Virus record (IMG/VR): IMGVR_UViG_3300030616_000010
Span: 1 to 42,034 of that record
From: a virus
DNA length: 42,034 nucleotides
Reading direction: 5' to 3' (one strand)
Position 1 is the stretch's first letter; each line of letters starts with the position of its first letter. Under the pieces are notes generated by a model. The model searched no databases. It was not told the DNA's origin and was given only the letters and a program-made list of their open reading frames with translations. Below, piece by piece: positions 14,261-22,149 of the stretch. The position numbers and the translations under genes were made by a program.

Positions 14261-14681
14261 ATGTTGAACTTCGGAACGAAGATCAAGAAACTCAAACCGG
14301 CGGGCGCGGGAGGCTACAAGCTCATCGCCGGCGCAGCCGGGTGTTCGACCGAAAACCTTCGGAAGATCGCCGATCACGGACGGGAGCCCGGCGTTCGCCT
14401 GGCTCTGGGAATCGCCAGGGCACTTCGGCGTCAGCCTGGACTGGCTCGCGGACGATGCGGCGGACTTCCCGCCGCAGCCGAGCGCCGAGAACCGCGGCCT
14501 GGATCTGATCCGCCAGGCGCTGGAGTCCAAGGGGCTGCTCGGCGAGCTGTCCGACGCCGAGCGGGAGCTGGTCTCGTTGTGGCGGGGTCTGGACGAGCTG
14601 ACCCGCCGGCTCTACTCGATCAGCTCCGCCGCCGTACATCCGAGCGCCCGCGCGATCGCCCGGACGCTGCTGACCAGGTGA
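14261..14681 (+). pseudogene. HTH repressor-like gene with a frameshift (only plus-strand gene)
   Basis: The first about 55 codons (MLNFGTKIKKLK; YKLIAGAAGCSTENLRKIAD; VRLALGIARAL) form an HTH domain. The natural continuation GVSLDWLADDAADFPPQP and a helical C-terminus (LIRQALESKGLLGELSDAER then ELVSLWRGLDELTRRLYSI) is in a frame shifted by one base at about 14424-14427 (GCACTTCGGCGTC), and stops at 14679-14681. Together they would make about 140 aa, the size of short CI-like phage repressors. The shift may be a real inactivating mutation, a sequencing error or, less likely, programmed. A weak -10 TAAGAT lies at 14230-14235. Its 3' end overlaps the end of the opposing HTH gene by 70 bases. 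Confidence 0.65.
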
Positions 14682-14809
14682 TCGCTTTGCTGTCCGCGCT
14701 CGATCCGTGCGATCGCGGGCTGAAGCATCCCCGCCCGCTCGGCCAGTTCGGCCTGCGAGAGTTTCAGCTCCGTCCGCCGCCGCCGGATGTTTTCCGCAAT
14801 CGTTGGCAC
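14612..14809 (-). CDS. Small XRE-family HTH protein (Cro-like)
   Basis: 65 aa, almost all one HTH domain: RTELKLSQAELAERAGMLQP then AIARIERGQQ, ending ARALGCTAAELIE. GTG start at 14809. It is convergent with the plus-strand repressor-like gene and overlaps it by 70 bases, so the two transcripts would be antisense to each other at their ends. It is likely a DNA-binding regulator. Confidence 0.8.
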   Translation of the reverse strand: MPTIAENIRRRRTELKLSQAELAERAGMLQPAIARIERGQQSDHLVSSVRAIARALGCTAAELIE

Positions 14810-14878
14810 CGTCCCGGCTTTCTGTCCTCGTCCTGCCCCATCGCAGGCCCGGGCGGTTGCGCCCCGCAGGGCGCTCCC

Positions 14879-14894
14879 GTGCGGGTCCGGTCAG
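14879..14894. repeat. Short direct repeat at a gene end
   Basis: GTGCGGGTCCGGTCAG, identical to 15281-15296. Both copies lie at the 3' end of minus-strand genes, after GC-rich self-complementary sequence. They may be part of terminators or remnants of a duplication. Confidence 0.5.
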
Positions 14895-15200
14895 TTACTC
14901 GGTTACTTCGTCCGCATACTTCGCGAGGTCGTCCGGCAGGTCGATCTCATTGAGCAGGAGCCACCGCGCGGCCTCCTCGGGCGAGACCCACTCCACGTGG
15001 TCCCGCGAGCCCTGCCATTGACTGCTGTGGTGGACGTAGTAGCGCCCCTTGCGGGATCGGTAGAGCCTCTGCCAGCCCCACTGGCTGCCTGAGGACCGAC
15101 CGATTTTGTTGTGCCCGTCCCAGTCGCGGGCCTCGTCCCATTCTGCGGTCGCGTTGTCCGTGTCGATGATCGTGCCGTCGTCCATCCTGTAGCGTCCCAT
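14895..15200 (-). CDS. Conserved hypothetical protein
   Basis: 101 aa. Sequence MGRYRMDDGTIIDTDNATAE, WDEARDWDGHNKIGR, LYRSRKGRYYVHHSSQWQGS, VEWVSPEEAARWLLLNEIDL is of a type I recognise from small uncharacterised proteins of phages and plasmids; no function is known. AGGAG lies 8-9 bases before the ATG. The stop is followed directly by the short direct repeat with GTGCGGGTCCGGTCAG on the plus strand. Confidence 0.7.
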   Translation of the reverse strand: MGRYRMDDGTIIDTDNATAEWDEARDWDGHNKIGRSSGSQWGWQRLYRSRKGRYYVHHSSQWQGSRDHVEWVSPEEAARWLLLNEIDLPDDLAKYADEVTE

Positions 15201-15280
15201 GATTACACTCCTGCCCAGTGGGCATTCGTTGGGGCCCGGCGAGTCCAGGCCCGGGCGCCGGGGGCCGCGCGGCCCCGAGC

Positions 15281-15296
15281 GTGCGGGTCCGGTCAG
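15281..15296. repeat. Short direct repeat at a gene end (second copy)
   Basis: GTGCGGGTCCGGTCAG, next to the stop of the gene at 15293-15541 and preceded by the hairpin GGGGCC-GCGC-GGCCCC, which could stop transcription although no U-run follows. Confidence 0.5.
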
Positions 15297-15541
15297 GCCA
15301 GCCCTGCCCGCTTGGCCTCGGTCCGGTCGATCGCGTACACGGCACCCTCGGCGACGACGGCGACAAAGCCGGCGCCGACTTGGCGCGTGGCCTGCGGAAA
15401 CTCTGCCTCATCGGCTGCGCTCCACGGCCGCGCGTTATGCACGGTCAGGCCGCGGGGATAGTCCTCAATCTCCTGGCCGGTGCCGGCGTGAATACGAGTC
15501 GCGAAAGTCACGGTGAGTTCTGTGTTCTGTCCTGCCGCCAT
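15293..15541 (-). CDS. Small hypothetical protein
   Basis: 82 aa from the ATG at 15541, chosen because AGGGAG lies 8 bases upstream. Sequence MAAGQNTELTVTFATRIHAG, ARPWSAADEAEFPQATRQVG, VAVVAEGAVYAIDRTEAK suggests a small beta-rich fold. No family recognised. Confidence 0.6.
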   Translation of the reverse strand: MAAGQNTELTVTFATRIHAGTGQEIEDYPRGLTVHNARPWSAADEAEFPQATRQVGAGFVAVVAEGAVYAIDRTEAKRAGLA

Positions 15542-15657
15542 CGTCTTGCTCCCTGTTCTGGTTGTTTCCGTGTCCTTCATCCTGCCCCAATTATACCGCC
15601 GACGTTATAAATGTCAAGGGGGAATCCGGGAAAGTTTCCGTTGTTTTTCGGGAGGCC

Positions 15658-15752
15658 CCCACGTGCCGGCCGGCCGGCCGGCTCATCGCGTGTGCGGAAT
15701 CCCACCGATTCGCGGACTCATCAGTGGGCTTTCCACCCCGCTCGCCGCCCAC
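15658..15752. repeat. Palindromic element B7 (left arm)
   Basis: CGGAATCCCACCGATTCGCG then GACTCATCAGTGGGCTTTCC. The stem is different from most B copies (CCCACcGAT/ATCaGTGGG) and shared with B15, showing sub-families with co-varying stems. Confidence 0.85.
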
Positions 15753-15764
15753 GCCCTCTTCCAA

Positions 15765-15825
15765 CGCCGCGGGGCTGTCCCGATGTACATCGGGAGGGGG
15801 TCGGCTCGGCGGTCGCCCGGGCTCT
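15765..15825. repeat. Palindromic element C5 with swapped loop
   Basis: A C-type arm (AACGCCGCGGGGCTG ... GGGGGTCGGCTCGGC) whose loop holds the 18-bp perfect palindrome TCCCGATGTACATCGGGA (15778-15795), the same as in A1 and A7. Confidence 0.85.
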
Positions 15826-15873
15826 CTCGGCGTCCCCCCGTCCCGTCCTGCGAAGCGTCCCCGCGAAGCAGGA

Positions 15874-18429
15874 TTACGAGTTGAAGATCTCGTGGATTTC
15901 CGGCCCGACGTACCGGATGCAGCCGGCCGAGTCAACCTGCACCCGCCGGACGACGAAGACCATCTCCATCGCGGCCGTGTAGACGATCCGGCAGCACATC
16001 CAGAACTCGACCCCGTCGTCGTCATCCCAGTCCGACCGCGTCCACGTGTCCGCGTAGACCGTCTCGTCACCGTCGCCCGGCGCCGAGGCCGGGTCGAGCG
16101 TGAGCGGGTCCGCGTACGTCCCGCCGTGGATCACGTCCACCAGCACGCCCTCATCCGTCCCGAACGGCTGGTAGGCGACCACGTCGCCCTTCAGCGCCTG
16201 GACGAAGTCGGTGCTGCGGCCCGTGGGCGTCACCGCGTAGAGCGTCAGGTCCGTGTCGGTGTCCACTTCGCCGCCCGCGTCGTTGCACGGGTGGGCGGTG
16301 ACGCTGTTTCCGCTCTCCCAATCCTCCGTGAGGATCGCGAACCGCACCCACCGCCCGTCGACGCTGGGGTGTTCGGCGACCCGAGCGGGCATCCCATCGG
16401 CCGGCGCGAGCCCCCCGCCCTGCGCCCCGCCACCCCAACGCCCCGGGGCTGCTGCCCCGGGGGTCGGCCGCCCGGCGCCTTGGCGTCGTCCGGCCTCGAT
16501 CCCCACCGCGTCGAGCTCCCCGAAATCGGTCCGCCAGGTCGTGGTGAGCCGCTCGAAGTCGTACTCCACGCTCGTCACGAGCGCCCCGATCGAGTACCGC
16601 GTCCGCCCGACCTGGAGCTCGTCGAGCAGCGCCCCGAGCGGGGCCGGCTTGGCCCGGACGACCGGCTCCCGATACGCGATGGCCCGCCGCTTTCGTCCGT
16701 ACCACGCGGCCGCGAGCCGCAGCACGCTCCGCAGGCGGTCCACGTCGTTACGGATGACCATCGTGTTCGGCGCGATGGCCCAGCGCCCATCCGTTTTGAG
16801 GTCGAGGATCGTCCCGACCGCGACAGCGTGGACCTGGGCGTCCGGCACGTCGAGCACCAGTTCCCGCGGCACGTCGTTTCCGTCGCGGGCCGGCAGGTCC
16901 CGCGCGACGCGGAGCCGCACGTCGGTCTCCCACGCGACGGTCGCGTACGTCGTCCGCCAGTCCCGATCCGGCGGGAAGACGCTGTCGGTCGCGTTGCCAA
17001 AGTCCTGCTCCGCGAATCGGTAGTTGTCCGCGACGCTGATCCGCACGCCGAACGTCCCCGGCAGGACGTGCAGGTGGGCCGGCGGCGTGGGGAACTCCGC
17101 GAGCGGGTCGCTCTCCGGCCGGTCGATGAACTCGTAGCGGTAGGCCTTGCCATCCTCCGTCTGCGTCGCCGTCCGCGTCACCGCGAACGGGGCGAGGTAC
17201 TCCCGCTCGGCGGCCGTCCGCTTGTTGGTCTCCACGGGCTGGCCGCTGGAGTAGTCCACGCCGGCCAGCAGCGGCAGCTCGGCGAGCGGCCCCTTGCCGG
17301 GCGTGAACATCTTCCCCGCCTTGAATTTCATCTCGCCGTTGTCCCCGAACGCCGGCACGATCGTCGTGAATTCCGCGTCCCGGCACGAGAAGCGGGAGTA
17401 CACGTCGCGGTACTTTTCCGACCGCCGGGCCGCGTCGTTGAGCACGGCGTCCCCGAGATCGATCGAGTTGTATTCCGCCTGGAGGTCCTCGCTCCAGGCC
17501 CCCGTGAGCGACTTGCGGAGATTGAGCGTGTCGCAGACCACCACGTGCCCGCCGCGGACGACGATCCGGTCGTAGCGGTCGCCGCTCTCCGATCGCACGG
17601 CGGTCTCGCTGCCGTCGATCGCCGCGTGGCGGATCGTCTCGCTGTTGCCCTCGAGCCCGCAGGCGCCGGCCTCGGCCGCCGACAGCACGCTGCGGACCGC
17701 GACGGTCAGCTCGTTTTTCCGGAAATCCACGAACCACGCCGCCCCCCGCCGGCGGTCGATGACCATGCGGAGCGCCGCGTGGAGCGTCCGCGGGCACGGC
17801 CAGTTCTCCGCGACCTCCGCGAGGTTGGCGACCTGCCCGGCGAGCCGCAGCCCCAGCGCCGGCGGCCCGAAGCGGACGACGAAGTACTCGGCCACGTCGG
17901 CCGCCGTCCAGAGCTTCCCGTCGCGGCTGAACACGTAGGTCCCGCCGATTTTCCGCTTGGAGCGGTTGCCCGTGAGCCCGCCGCCGCCGCGTCGCGGCCC
18001 GTTGAACGCGAGCCGGCGTTCGATGAGGTCGGCGCCGCCGGCCAGCTCGACGTAGCTCCCGGTGATGTGCGTGCGGGCGAGGAGGTGTTCGATCCCGCAG
18101 GCGGTGAGGTCCTGGTCGCCGCTTGTGATCGCGGCGTTGTGCGGCGTATCGGTCTGCCCGGTGACCACGCCGAGCCAGAGCGTTTCCTCGCTCTCGCGGC
18201 GGAGGACCCGGATGAAGCGGTTTCGGAGCCCGTCCTCGTACGGCCCGAGATCGGCCGTGGCCCCGCCGCGTGTGAGGGTCCCGTACTCGACGCGGAACTG
18301 GGCCGTGGGGATCGCGGGCGCCACCGCGGCGACGGCCCGGACGCAGTAGACGTCGTCGAGCGTCTGCCAGGCCGCGCCCCAGCGGCGTCGCGTCTGCACG
18401 ATCGGCTGTTTCGGCTCGTAATCGGTCAT
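15874..18429 (-). CDS. Tail hub / large distal tail protein with in-frame C element
   Basis: 851 aa, MTDYEPKQPIVQTRRRWGAA. Length, beta-rich content and the position after tape measure and distal tail genes suggest a central tail hub or baseplate protein; no family could be assigned with certainty. Residues about 645-668 (GRPTPGAAAPGRWGGGAQ) are encoded by element C6 in frame, between the domain ending LTTTWRTDFGELDAVGIEAG and a C-terminal domain (RWVRFAILTEDWESGNSVTA to the end) that would face outward. The start has AGGACCAGAA upstream. The long open frame on the opposite strand is a shadow. Confidence 0.7.
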   Translation of the reverse strand: MTDYEPKQPIVQTRRRWGAAWQTLDDVYCVRAVAAVAPAIPTAQFRVEYGTLTRGGATADLGPYEDGLRNRFIRVLRRESEETLWLGVVTGQTDTPHNAAITSGDQDLTACGIEHLLARTHITGSYVELAGGADLIERRLAFNGPRRGGGGLTGNRSKRKIGGTYVFSRDGKLWTAADVAEYFVVRFGPPALGLRLAGQVANLAEVAENWPCPRTLHAALRMVIDRRRGAAWFVDFRKNELTVAVRSVLSAAEAGACGLEGNSETIRHAAIDGSETAVRSESGDRYDRIVVRGGHVVVCDTLNLRKSLTGAWSEDLQAEYNSIDLGDAVLNDAARRSEKYRDVYSRFSCRDAEFTTIVPAFGDNGEMKFKAGKMFTPGKGPLAELPLLAGVDYSSGQPVETNKRTAAEREYLAPFAVTRTATQTEDGKAYRYEFIDRPESDPLAEFPTPPAHLHVLPGTFGVRISVADNYRFAEQDFGNATDSVFPPDRDWRTTYATVAWETDVRLRVARDLPARDGNDVPRELVLDVPDAQVHAVAVGTILDLKTDGRWAIAPNTMVIRNDVDRLRSVLRLAAAWYGRKRRAIAYREPVVRAKPAPLGALLDELQVGRTRYSIGALVTSVEYDFERLTTTWRTDFGELDAVGIEAGRRQGAGRPTPGAAAPGRWGGGAQGGGLAPADGMPARVAEHPSVDGRWVRFAILTEDWESGNSVTAHPCNDAGGEVDTDTDLTLYAVTPTGRSTDFVQALKGDVVAYQPFGTDEGVLVDVIHGGTYADPLTLDPASAPGDGDETVYADTWTRSDWDDDDGVEFWMCCRIVYTAAMEMVFVVRRVQVDSAGCIRYVGPEIHEIFNS
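16430..16495. repeat. Palindromic element C6, inside a coding sequence
   Basis: AACGCCCCGGGGCTGCTGCC then CCGGGGGTCGGCCGCCCGGCG. Read in frame within the tail hub gene as a Gly/Pro/Ala-rich linker between two domains. Confidence 0.85.
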
Positions 18430-18444
18430 TTCTGGTCCTGCCCC

Positions 18445-18650
18445 CCGCGCCGGCCTCCTGCCGCCGCCCGGTGCGTTCCGGAATCCCCACCTTTCGCTCC
18501 GCTCAAGGTCGGGCTTTCAATTCCGTCCCGCGCCCGCGCTCGTTTGAAAGCCCGGGGATGAGTCCGCGAATCCCCGGGATTCTTCTCCCGGCTCGGACGT
18601 CTCCGGGCGCTCGTACCCACGGCGGCCGCGATCCCGCGGGTCCCCTCCCC
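18445..18650. repeat. Palindromic element B8 (full inverted pair)
   Basis: Left arm GGAATCCCCACCTTTCGCTC...CAAGGTCGGGCTTTC; right arm AAAGCCCGGGGATGAG...GAATCCCCGGGATTC; tail with CTCCGGGCGCTCGTACCC and GCGATCCCGCGGGTCCCC. It fills the gap between the two genes. Confidence 0.85.
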
Positions 18651-18660
18651 TCCCCGCTCA

Positions 18661-19899
18661 TCACACGCTCGCCAGGTCCCCGGTCTGGATCCGCGCCGGC
18701 CCGTCGCCGGTCTGCTTGAAGACGATCGGGTTCGAGATCGTCACCGCGTTGTTCGGGTCGTGCAGCTCGCCGCTCCCGTAGACCGTGAGCGTCGCGATCG
18801 TCACGCCCCGCGTGTTGTTTTCCGCCGAGACCCGCGCGTCGGGCCCGATGTTCGCGGCGGTGACGGTATCGTTGCAGTCCAGATAGCTCGTCCCGCCATC
18901 GGACCAGTCGTGCAGCGCCTCGATATTCCCTTCCGTTTGCGTGTAGTTGCTCCCGCTGCCGGAGCGTTTGACCGTCCCGGCCGCGGAGCCCATGGTGATC
19001 GTCCCGCCGGTCTGGTTGATGTCGGGCGCGTCGGCCCCGTTGACCTGCGTGACGGACGGCCCGATCTCGATCGTCCCGCCGGAGACGTTGAACGTGGTGC
19101 ACTCGGCCGCCCCGTCCCCGGCGAGCGACGCGAACGCCATCGTGCAGGCCGTGGAGTCCGGCGTGAAGTTCAGCTCCACATTGTCCAGCCCCTTGATGTT
19201 GAGCGGCCAGGAGCCGCTCCCGCCGCCGGACCCGCAGTGCGTGACGTTGATCTCGTCGGCGTTGTCCACGTCGAGGAACCACGTCCCGGTCCCCGCGAAC
19301 GCGACCTCCTTGGGCGCGGCGTTTCCCACGTCGATCTGGAGGAATCGGCTGGCGGACCCGCCGTTCATCGCGCATCCGGCCTCGACGGTGAAGCTGTTGA
19401 GCGCGTTCCCGGTGGCGTCCACCCCGTACATCGTCCCGGTGGCGTCGGCCGGGATGATGACGTCGTCGCCCGCGGCCGGCGCCGCCCCGGTGGACCAGTT
19501 GAGCACGCTGGACCAGTGCCCGGGCCCGTCGACCGCGGTGCTGCTGGCATCGGTGAGCGTTTGCGTATCGGCCACGCCGCCATCGACCGCGGCGGCCGTG
19601 ACGTAGAACGGCGTGCCGGCCGTATCGGCGGTGATCGTGACGTGCGTCGTGTCGTCCGTCGTGGTGACTTCGTTCCAGGGCGCGTACCCGGCCGTCTTGG
19701 CGGCCGCGGCGGCCGCGTGGAGTCCGGCCGTGACGTTCGCGACGGTCGCGGCCGTGGCCGTGAACGAGATCGTGTAGACGTCGCCCGCGGAGTTTTCCAG
19801 CTTGAGCGTGAAGACGTCGCCCACTTCCACGTTCGCGGGCGTCTCCGTATTGACCTGCGCCACTCGCCGCGCCCGGCCCTGGTAGATGTTCGTCGCCAT
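18661..19899 (-). CDS. Beta-rich tail-associated protein
   Basis: 412 aa from the ATG at 19899 (GGAG 6-9 bases upstream). The N-terminus MATNIYQGRARRVAQVNTET and VGDVFTLKLENSAGDVYTIS is followed by a long Thr/Ser/Gly/Asp-rich part with repeated short strands (TFNVSGGTIEIGPSVTQVNG; INQTGGTITMGSAAGTVKRS), typical of beta-solenoid or fibre-like virion proteins. It lies between the distal tail protein and the hub. Probably a tail fibre, tail decoration or adhesin. The exact fold is not certain. Confidence 0.65.
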   Translation of the reverse strand: MATNIYQGRARRVAQVNTETPANVEVGDVFTLKLENSAGDVYTISFTATAATVANVTAGLHAAAAAAKTAGYAPWNEVTTTDDTTHVTITADTAGTPFYVTAAAVDGGVADTQTLTDASSTAVDGPGHWSSVLNWSTGAAPAAGDDVIIPADATGTMYGVDATGNALNSFTVEAGCAMNGGSASRFLQIDVGNAAPKEVAFAGTGTWFLDVDNADEINVTHCGSGGGSGSWPLNIKGLDNVELNFTPDSTACTMAFASLAGDGAAECTTFNVSGGTIEIGPSVTQVNGADAPDINQTGGTITMGSAAGTVKRSGSGSNYTQTEGNIEALHDWSDGGTSYLDCNDTVTAANIGPDARVSAENNTRGVTIATLTVYGSGELHDPNNAVTISNPIVFKQTGDGPARIQTGDLASV

Positions 19900-19924
19900 C
19901 GCTCCGCTCTCCTGCAAGAGCCGG

Positions 19925-20060
19925 GCAAGCCCGGCATGCCATCCGCGCTACCCCCCGGGGATGCAACCCCGGGGCGTTCACTCCTTCCGGCGCCCGCGCC
20001 GTCTTCCAACGCCCGCCCGTTGCATCGGGCGGGGTTGGCACGGCAGGCGCCGGCGGCCCG
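19925..20060. repeat. Palindromic element C7 (full inverted pair)
   Basis: Left hairpin ACCCCCCGGGGATGC-AACCCCGGGG, right hairpin CGCCCGTTGCATCGGGCGG, then GGCACGGCAGGCGCC. Both arms are inverted relatives. Confidence 0.85.
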
Positions 20061-20066
20061 CTCCCC

Positions 20067-20438
20067 TCACTCCGTCGCCCTGACCACCCACTGCCCGATA
20101 ACCAGGCTCTTGGCCGCCCCCTCGTGGATCACGTTCCGCACTTCCACCGGCGTATACGCCAGGACCTGGACGTTCGCGTGCGCGATCCCGAACGCGTCGT
20201 CCACAGTAACGAGCGTCCCGAGCAGCGCCTGGCAGCTCGCGATCGCCGCGTCGCTGGCCGCGGCATCGTTGTGGATCGAGTAGCTCACGAGCGGTACCTC
20301 GGGCGCCTTCTCGCCGAGATGCCGCGTGGGCGTCCCATCCTCTCCGGCCCGATCGAGCGACTCGACCCGCACGCCCGGCGGTACCGGCCGCCCGTCGAGC
20401 ACATCGAACTGGATCCCGCCGACGCGGTTGGCGGCCAT
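20067..20438 (-). CDS. Small distal tail protein (putative)
   Basis: 123 aa, MAANRVGGIQFDVLDGRPVP. Short mixed alpha/beta protein without recognised domain. Its start overlaps the stop of the tape-measure gene as TGATG, so it is coupled to tail production. The place right after the tape measure suggests a distal tail or baseplate component. Confidence 0.65.
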   Translation of the reverse strand: MAANRVGGIQFDVLDGRPVPPGVRVESLDRAGEDGTPTRHLGEKAPEVPLVSYSIHNDAAASDAAIASCQALLGTLVTVDDAFGIAHANVQVLAYTPVEVRNVIHEGAAKSLVIGQWVVRATE

Positions 20439-21832
20439 CAGTCACCCCCCTCGACGTGGACGTTCCGTCGCGTCGTCTGCGCGTTGAGCGCGCGGATGAG
20501 CGCATAGATTGCCGCGACGAGCCGGTCCTTTCCGCCGCTCGCCCCGGCCGCCAGGTCCATTGCCTTGTCCATCGTCGGAGATTGCGCCCAGGCCTCGGCC
20601 GCGGACCGGAAGCCGGGGAACTCGCCCCACGACTCGATCCCGTAGGCCGCGAACCGCCGGAAGATGTTGCCGCCGCCGCCGCGGACCCGCCCGGCGATAT
20701 TCGCGAAAGCGGCGTCCATAATGAGATCCGCCCGGCCGCCGGCGGTCTCGCCCATTCGTTGGGCCTGCCGTTTCCGTTCGGCCTCGCGGAGCTCGGGAAC
20801 GCTCTGGGCGAGTTGGACCTTCCGCGCGAGCAGGTCCCCGCGTCCGGTGGCGGCCCCGGCCGCCTCGATCTGCTCCTGGTACTGCCGGAAGAGCTCCCAG
20901 TTCCGCGACAGCGTGATATACCCGGCCCTCGCCCGCTGTTCCGGCATGAATCGCCGGAGCTGCCGTTCGGAGAGTTGGCGGCGCATGAGGGTTTCCATCT
21001 TGCCGGCGAACCCGGCCCCCTCGACGCCGCCCTTGCCGAGCGATTCGGCGAGCCGCATCATCCGCGTGCGAGCCATCTGGATCGGCATCGTCCCGCCGAG
21101 CACGCCGACGCCGGCGAGCGTCTCCGGCAGCGTCCCGCCGATCTGGGCCATGGAGGGCGCGGGGATCTGGGCCGCCTCGCCCATCTCGCGCATGCCGAGC
21201 CCGCTGACCGGCGCGGCTCCCGCGATGAGTTGGTTGAAGATCCGCCGGATCGCATCCTTGGGCAGGCCGAACCCCTGCTGGAGCCGCCGCGCCCCGGTGA
21301 TGAGTTCCCCGGGCCCCTCGGGCGTCCCGGTGATCCGGAAGAGGTCCTTGACCGTGGGCGCGAGTCCGAGCTGCCCGGCGCTCTTGAGCTGGAAGGCGAT
21401 ATCGGCCGCCGGCCCGAGGGCCATGCCGGCCCCGCGTCCGCGGACGCCCGCGATCCCCTTGGCCATCTTCACGAGCCGGTTCATTTCCGCCGGCGACTCC
21501 GCGACCTGGCTGAGCCGGCGGAGTGCGGGCTCGGCCTCCATGATCCGCTCGCCCCGCTGGCGTCGGAACGCGGCGTCGGCCTCGGCCAGCCGCTTGATTC
21601 CCGCCGTGACGGCCGCGACGGCCGCGCCGACGGAGGCGTACTGGAGGACCATCCCCTTGAGTTCCCCCGTGACGGCCCCGAGCGCCTGTTTTTGCTTACG
21701 CCCGCCGCGTGCGACCGCGTTGGCGTTCCGCATGGCCTGGAGCTCGACCTTTTTCTGGGCGTCGGAGAGCGCGAGGAAGGCCCGGACCGCTCCGGCCTCT
21801 TTCCCGTCGAGTGTCAGGACCACATCGGCCAT
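20438..21832 (-). CDS. Tape measure protein
   Basis: 464 aa. Helical, Ala/Gly/Arg-rich with a hydrophobic segment near residues 60-80 (MVLQYASVGAAVAAVTAGIK), which is typical of tape measure proteins that fix tail length and pass into the host membrane. It follows the frameshifting chaperone genes, exactly where a tape measure is expected. By the usual about 0.15 nm per residue, the tail would be short, near 70 nm. The start has GGGAG 6 bases upstream. Confidence 0.75.
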   Translation of the reverse strand: MADVVLTLDGKEAGAVRAFLALSDAQKKVELQAMRNANAVARGGRKQKQALGAVTGELKGMVLQYASVGAAVAAVTAGIKRLAEADAAFRRQRGERIMEAEPALRRLSQVAESPAEMNRLVKMAKGIAGVRGRGAGMALGPAADIAFQLKSAGQLGLAPTVKDLFRITGTPEGPGELITGARRLQQGFGLPKDAIRRIFNQLIAGAAPVSGLGMREMGEAAQIPAPSMAQIGGTLPETLAGVGVLGGTMPIQMARTRMMRLAESLGKGGVEGAGFAGKMETLMRRQLSERQLRRFMPEQRARAGYITLSRNWELFRQYQEQIEAAGAATGRGDLLARKVQLAQSVPELREAERKRQAQRMGETAGGRADLIMDAAFANIAGRVRGGGGNIFRRFAAYGIESWGEFPGFRSAAEAWAQSPTMDKAMDLAAGASGGKDRLVAAIYALIRALNAQTTRRNVHVEGGD

Positions 21833-21857
21833 ATCGCTCTCCCGCGTACTGCGTCGC

Positions 21858-21945
21858 GGCCCGCGTGCCGGCCCGCCGGCCGGCCCCGGGCGTCTCCGGA
21901 GTCCCGAGGTTTCGCGGACTCAACCTCGGGCTTTTCGGCCGTTCA
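21858..21945. repeat. Palindromic element B9 (left arm)
   Basis: GGAGTCCCGAGGTTTCGCGG then ACTCAACCTCGGGCTTTTC. It lies between the end of the tail chaperone extension (stop at 21943-21945) and the tape measure gene's neighbourhood. Confidence 0.85.
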
Positions 21946-22149
21946 CGTTCTCACGGCGGCCCGCCGCGCGAGGCCTCGCAGTCCGCCGGCGAGGCCGGCG
22001 AGTGCCGCGAGGACCTCCGCGTGCCGCCGTTCGTCATCATCCTGCTCTCGGCAGAGCATCTCGACCTCCGCCCGGCTGGGCGCGTGGCTCTTCATCACGC
22101 CGGCCCGCCAGAGCCGGTAGGTTTCCCATTCTCTGGACCGTTTTTTTTT
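21943..22149 (-). CDS. Tail assembly chaperone, -1 frameshift extension (gpT-like part)
   Basis: About 68 codons in the -1 frame relative to the upstream gene, read after slippage on the A9 run at 22141-22149. Sequence SREWETYRLWRAGVMKSHAP, EVEMLCREQDDDERRHAEVL is charged and helical and has no start of its own in a good context. Joined to the preceding gene it would make a protein of about 344 aa, as with lambda gpG and gpGT, which bind the tape measure during tail assembly. Confidence 0.75.
   Translation of the reverse strand, partial: KKKRSREWETYRLWRAGVMKSHAPSRAEVEMLCREQDDDERRHAEVLAALAGLAGGLRGLARRAAVRT

Larger units (their letters stand above)
15542..15873. other. Gap of 332 bp filled by elements B7 and C5
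   Basis: No gene. It holds a relatively AT-rich stretch at about 15585-15650 (minus strand ACATTTATAACGTCGGCGG), which may contain the promoter for the small genes to the left, then elements B7 and C5. Confidence 0.5.

Noticed and set aside
15562-18561. Very long open frame on the plus strand opposite the tail hub gene
   Set aside because: In GC-rich DNA the antisense frame of a real gene is often open. Its translation is Arg/Pro/Val-rich without domains, while the minus-strand protein has believable composition, ribosome-binding site and context.
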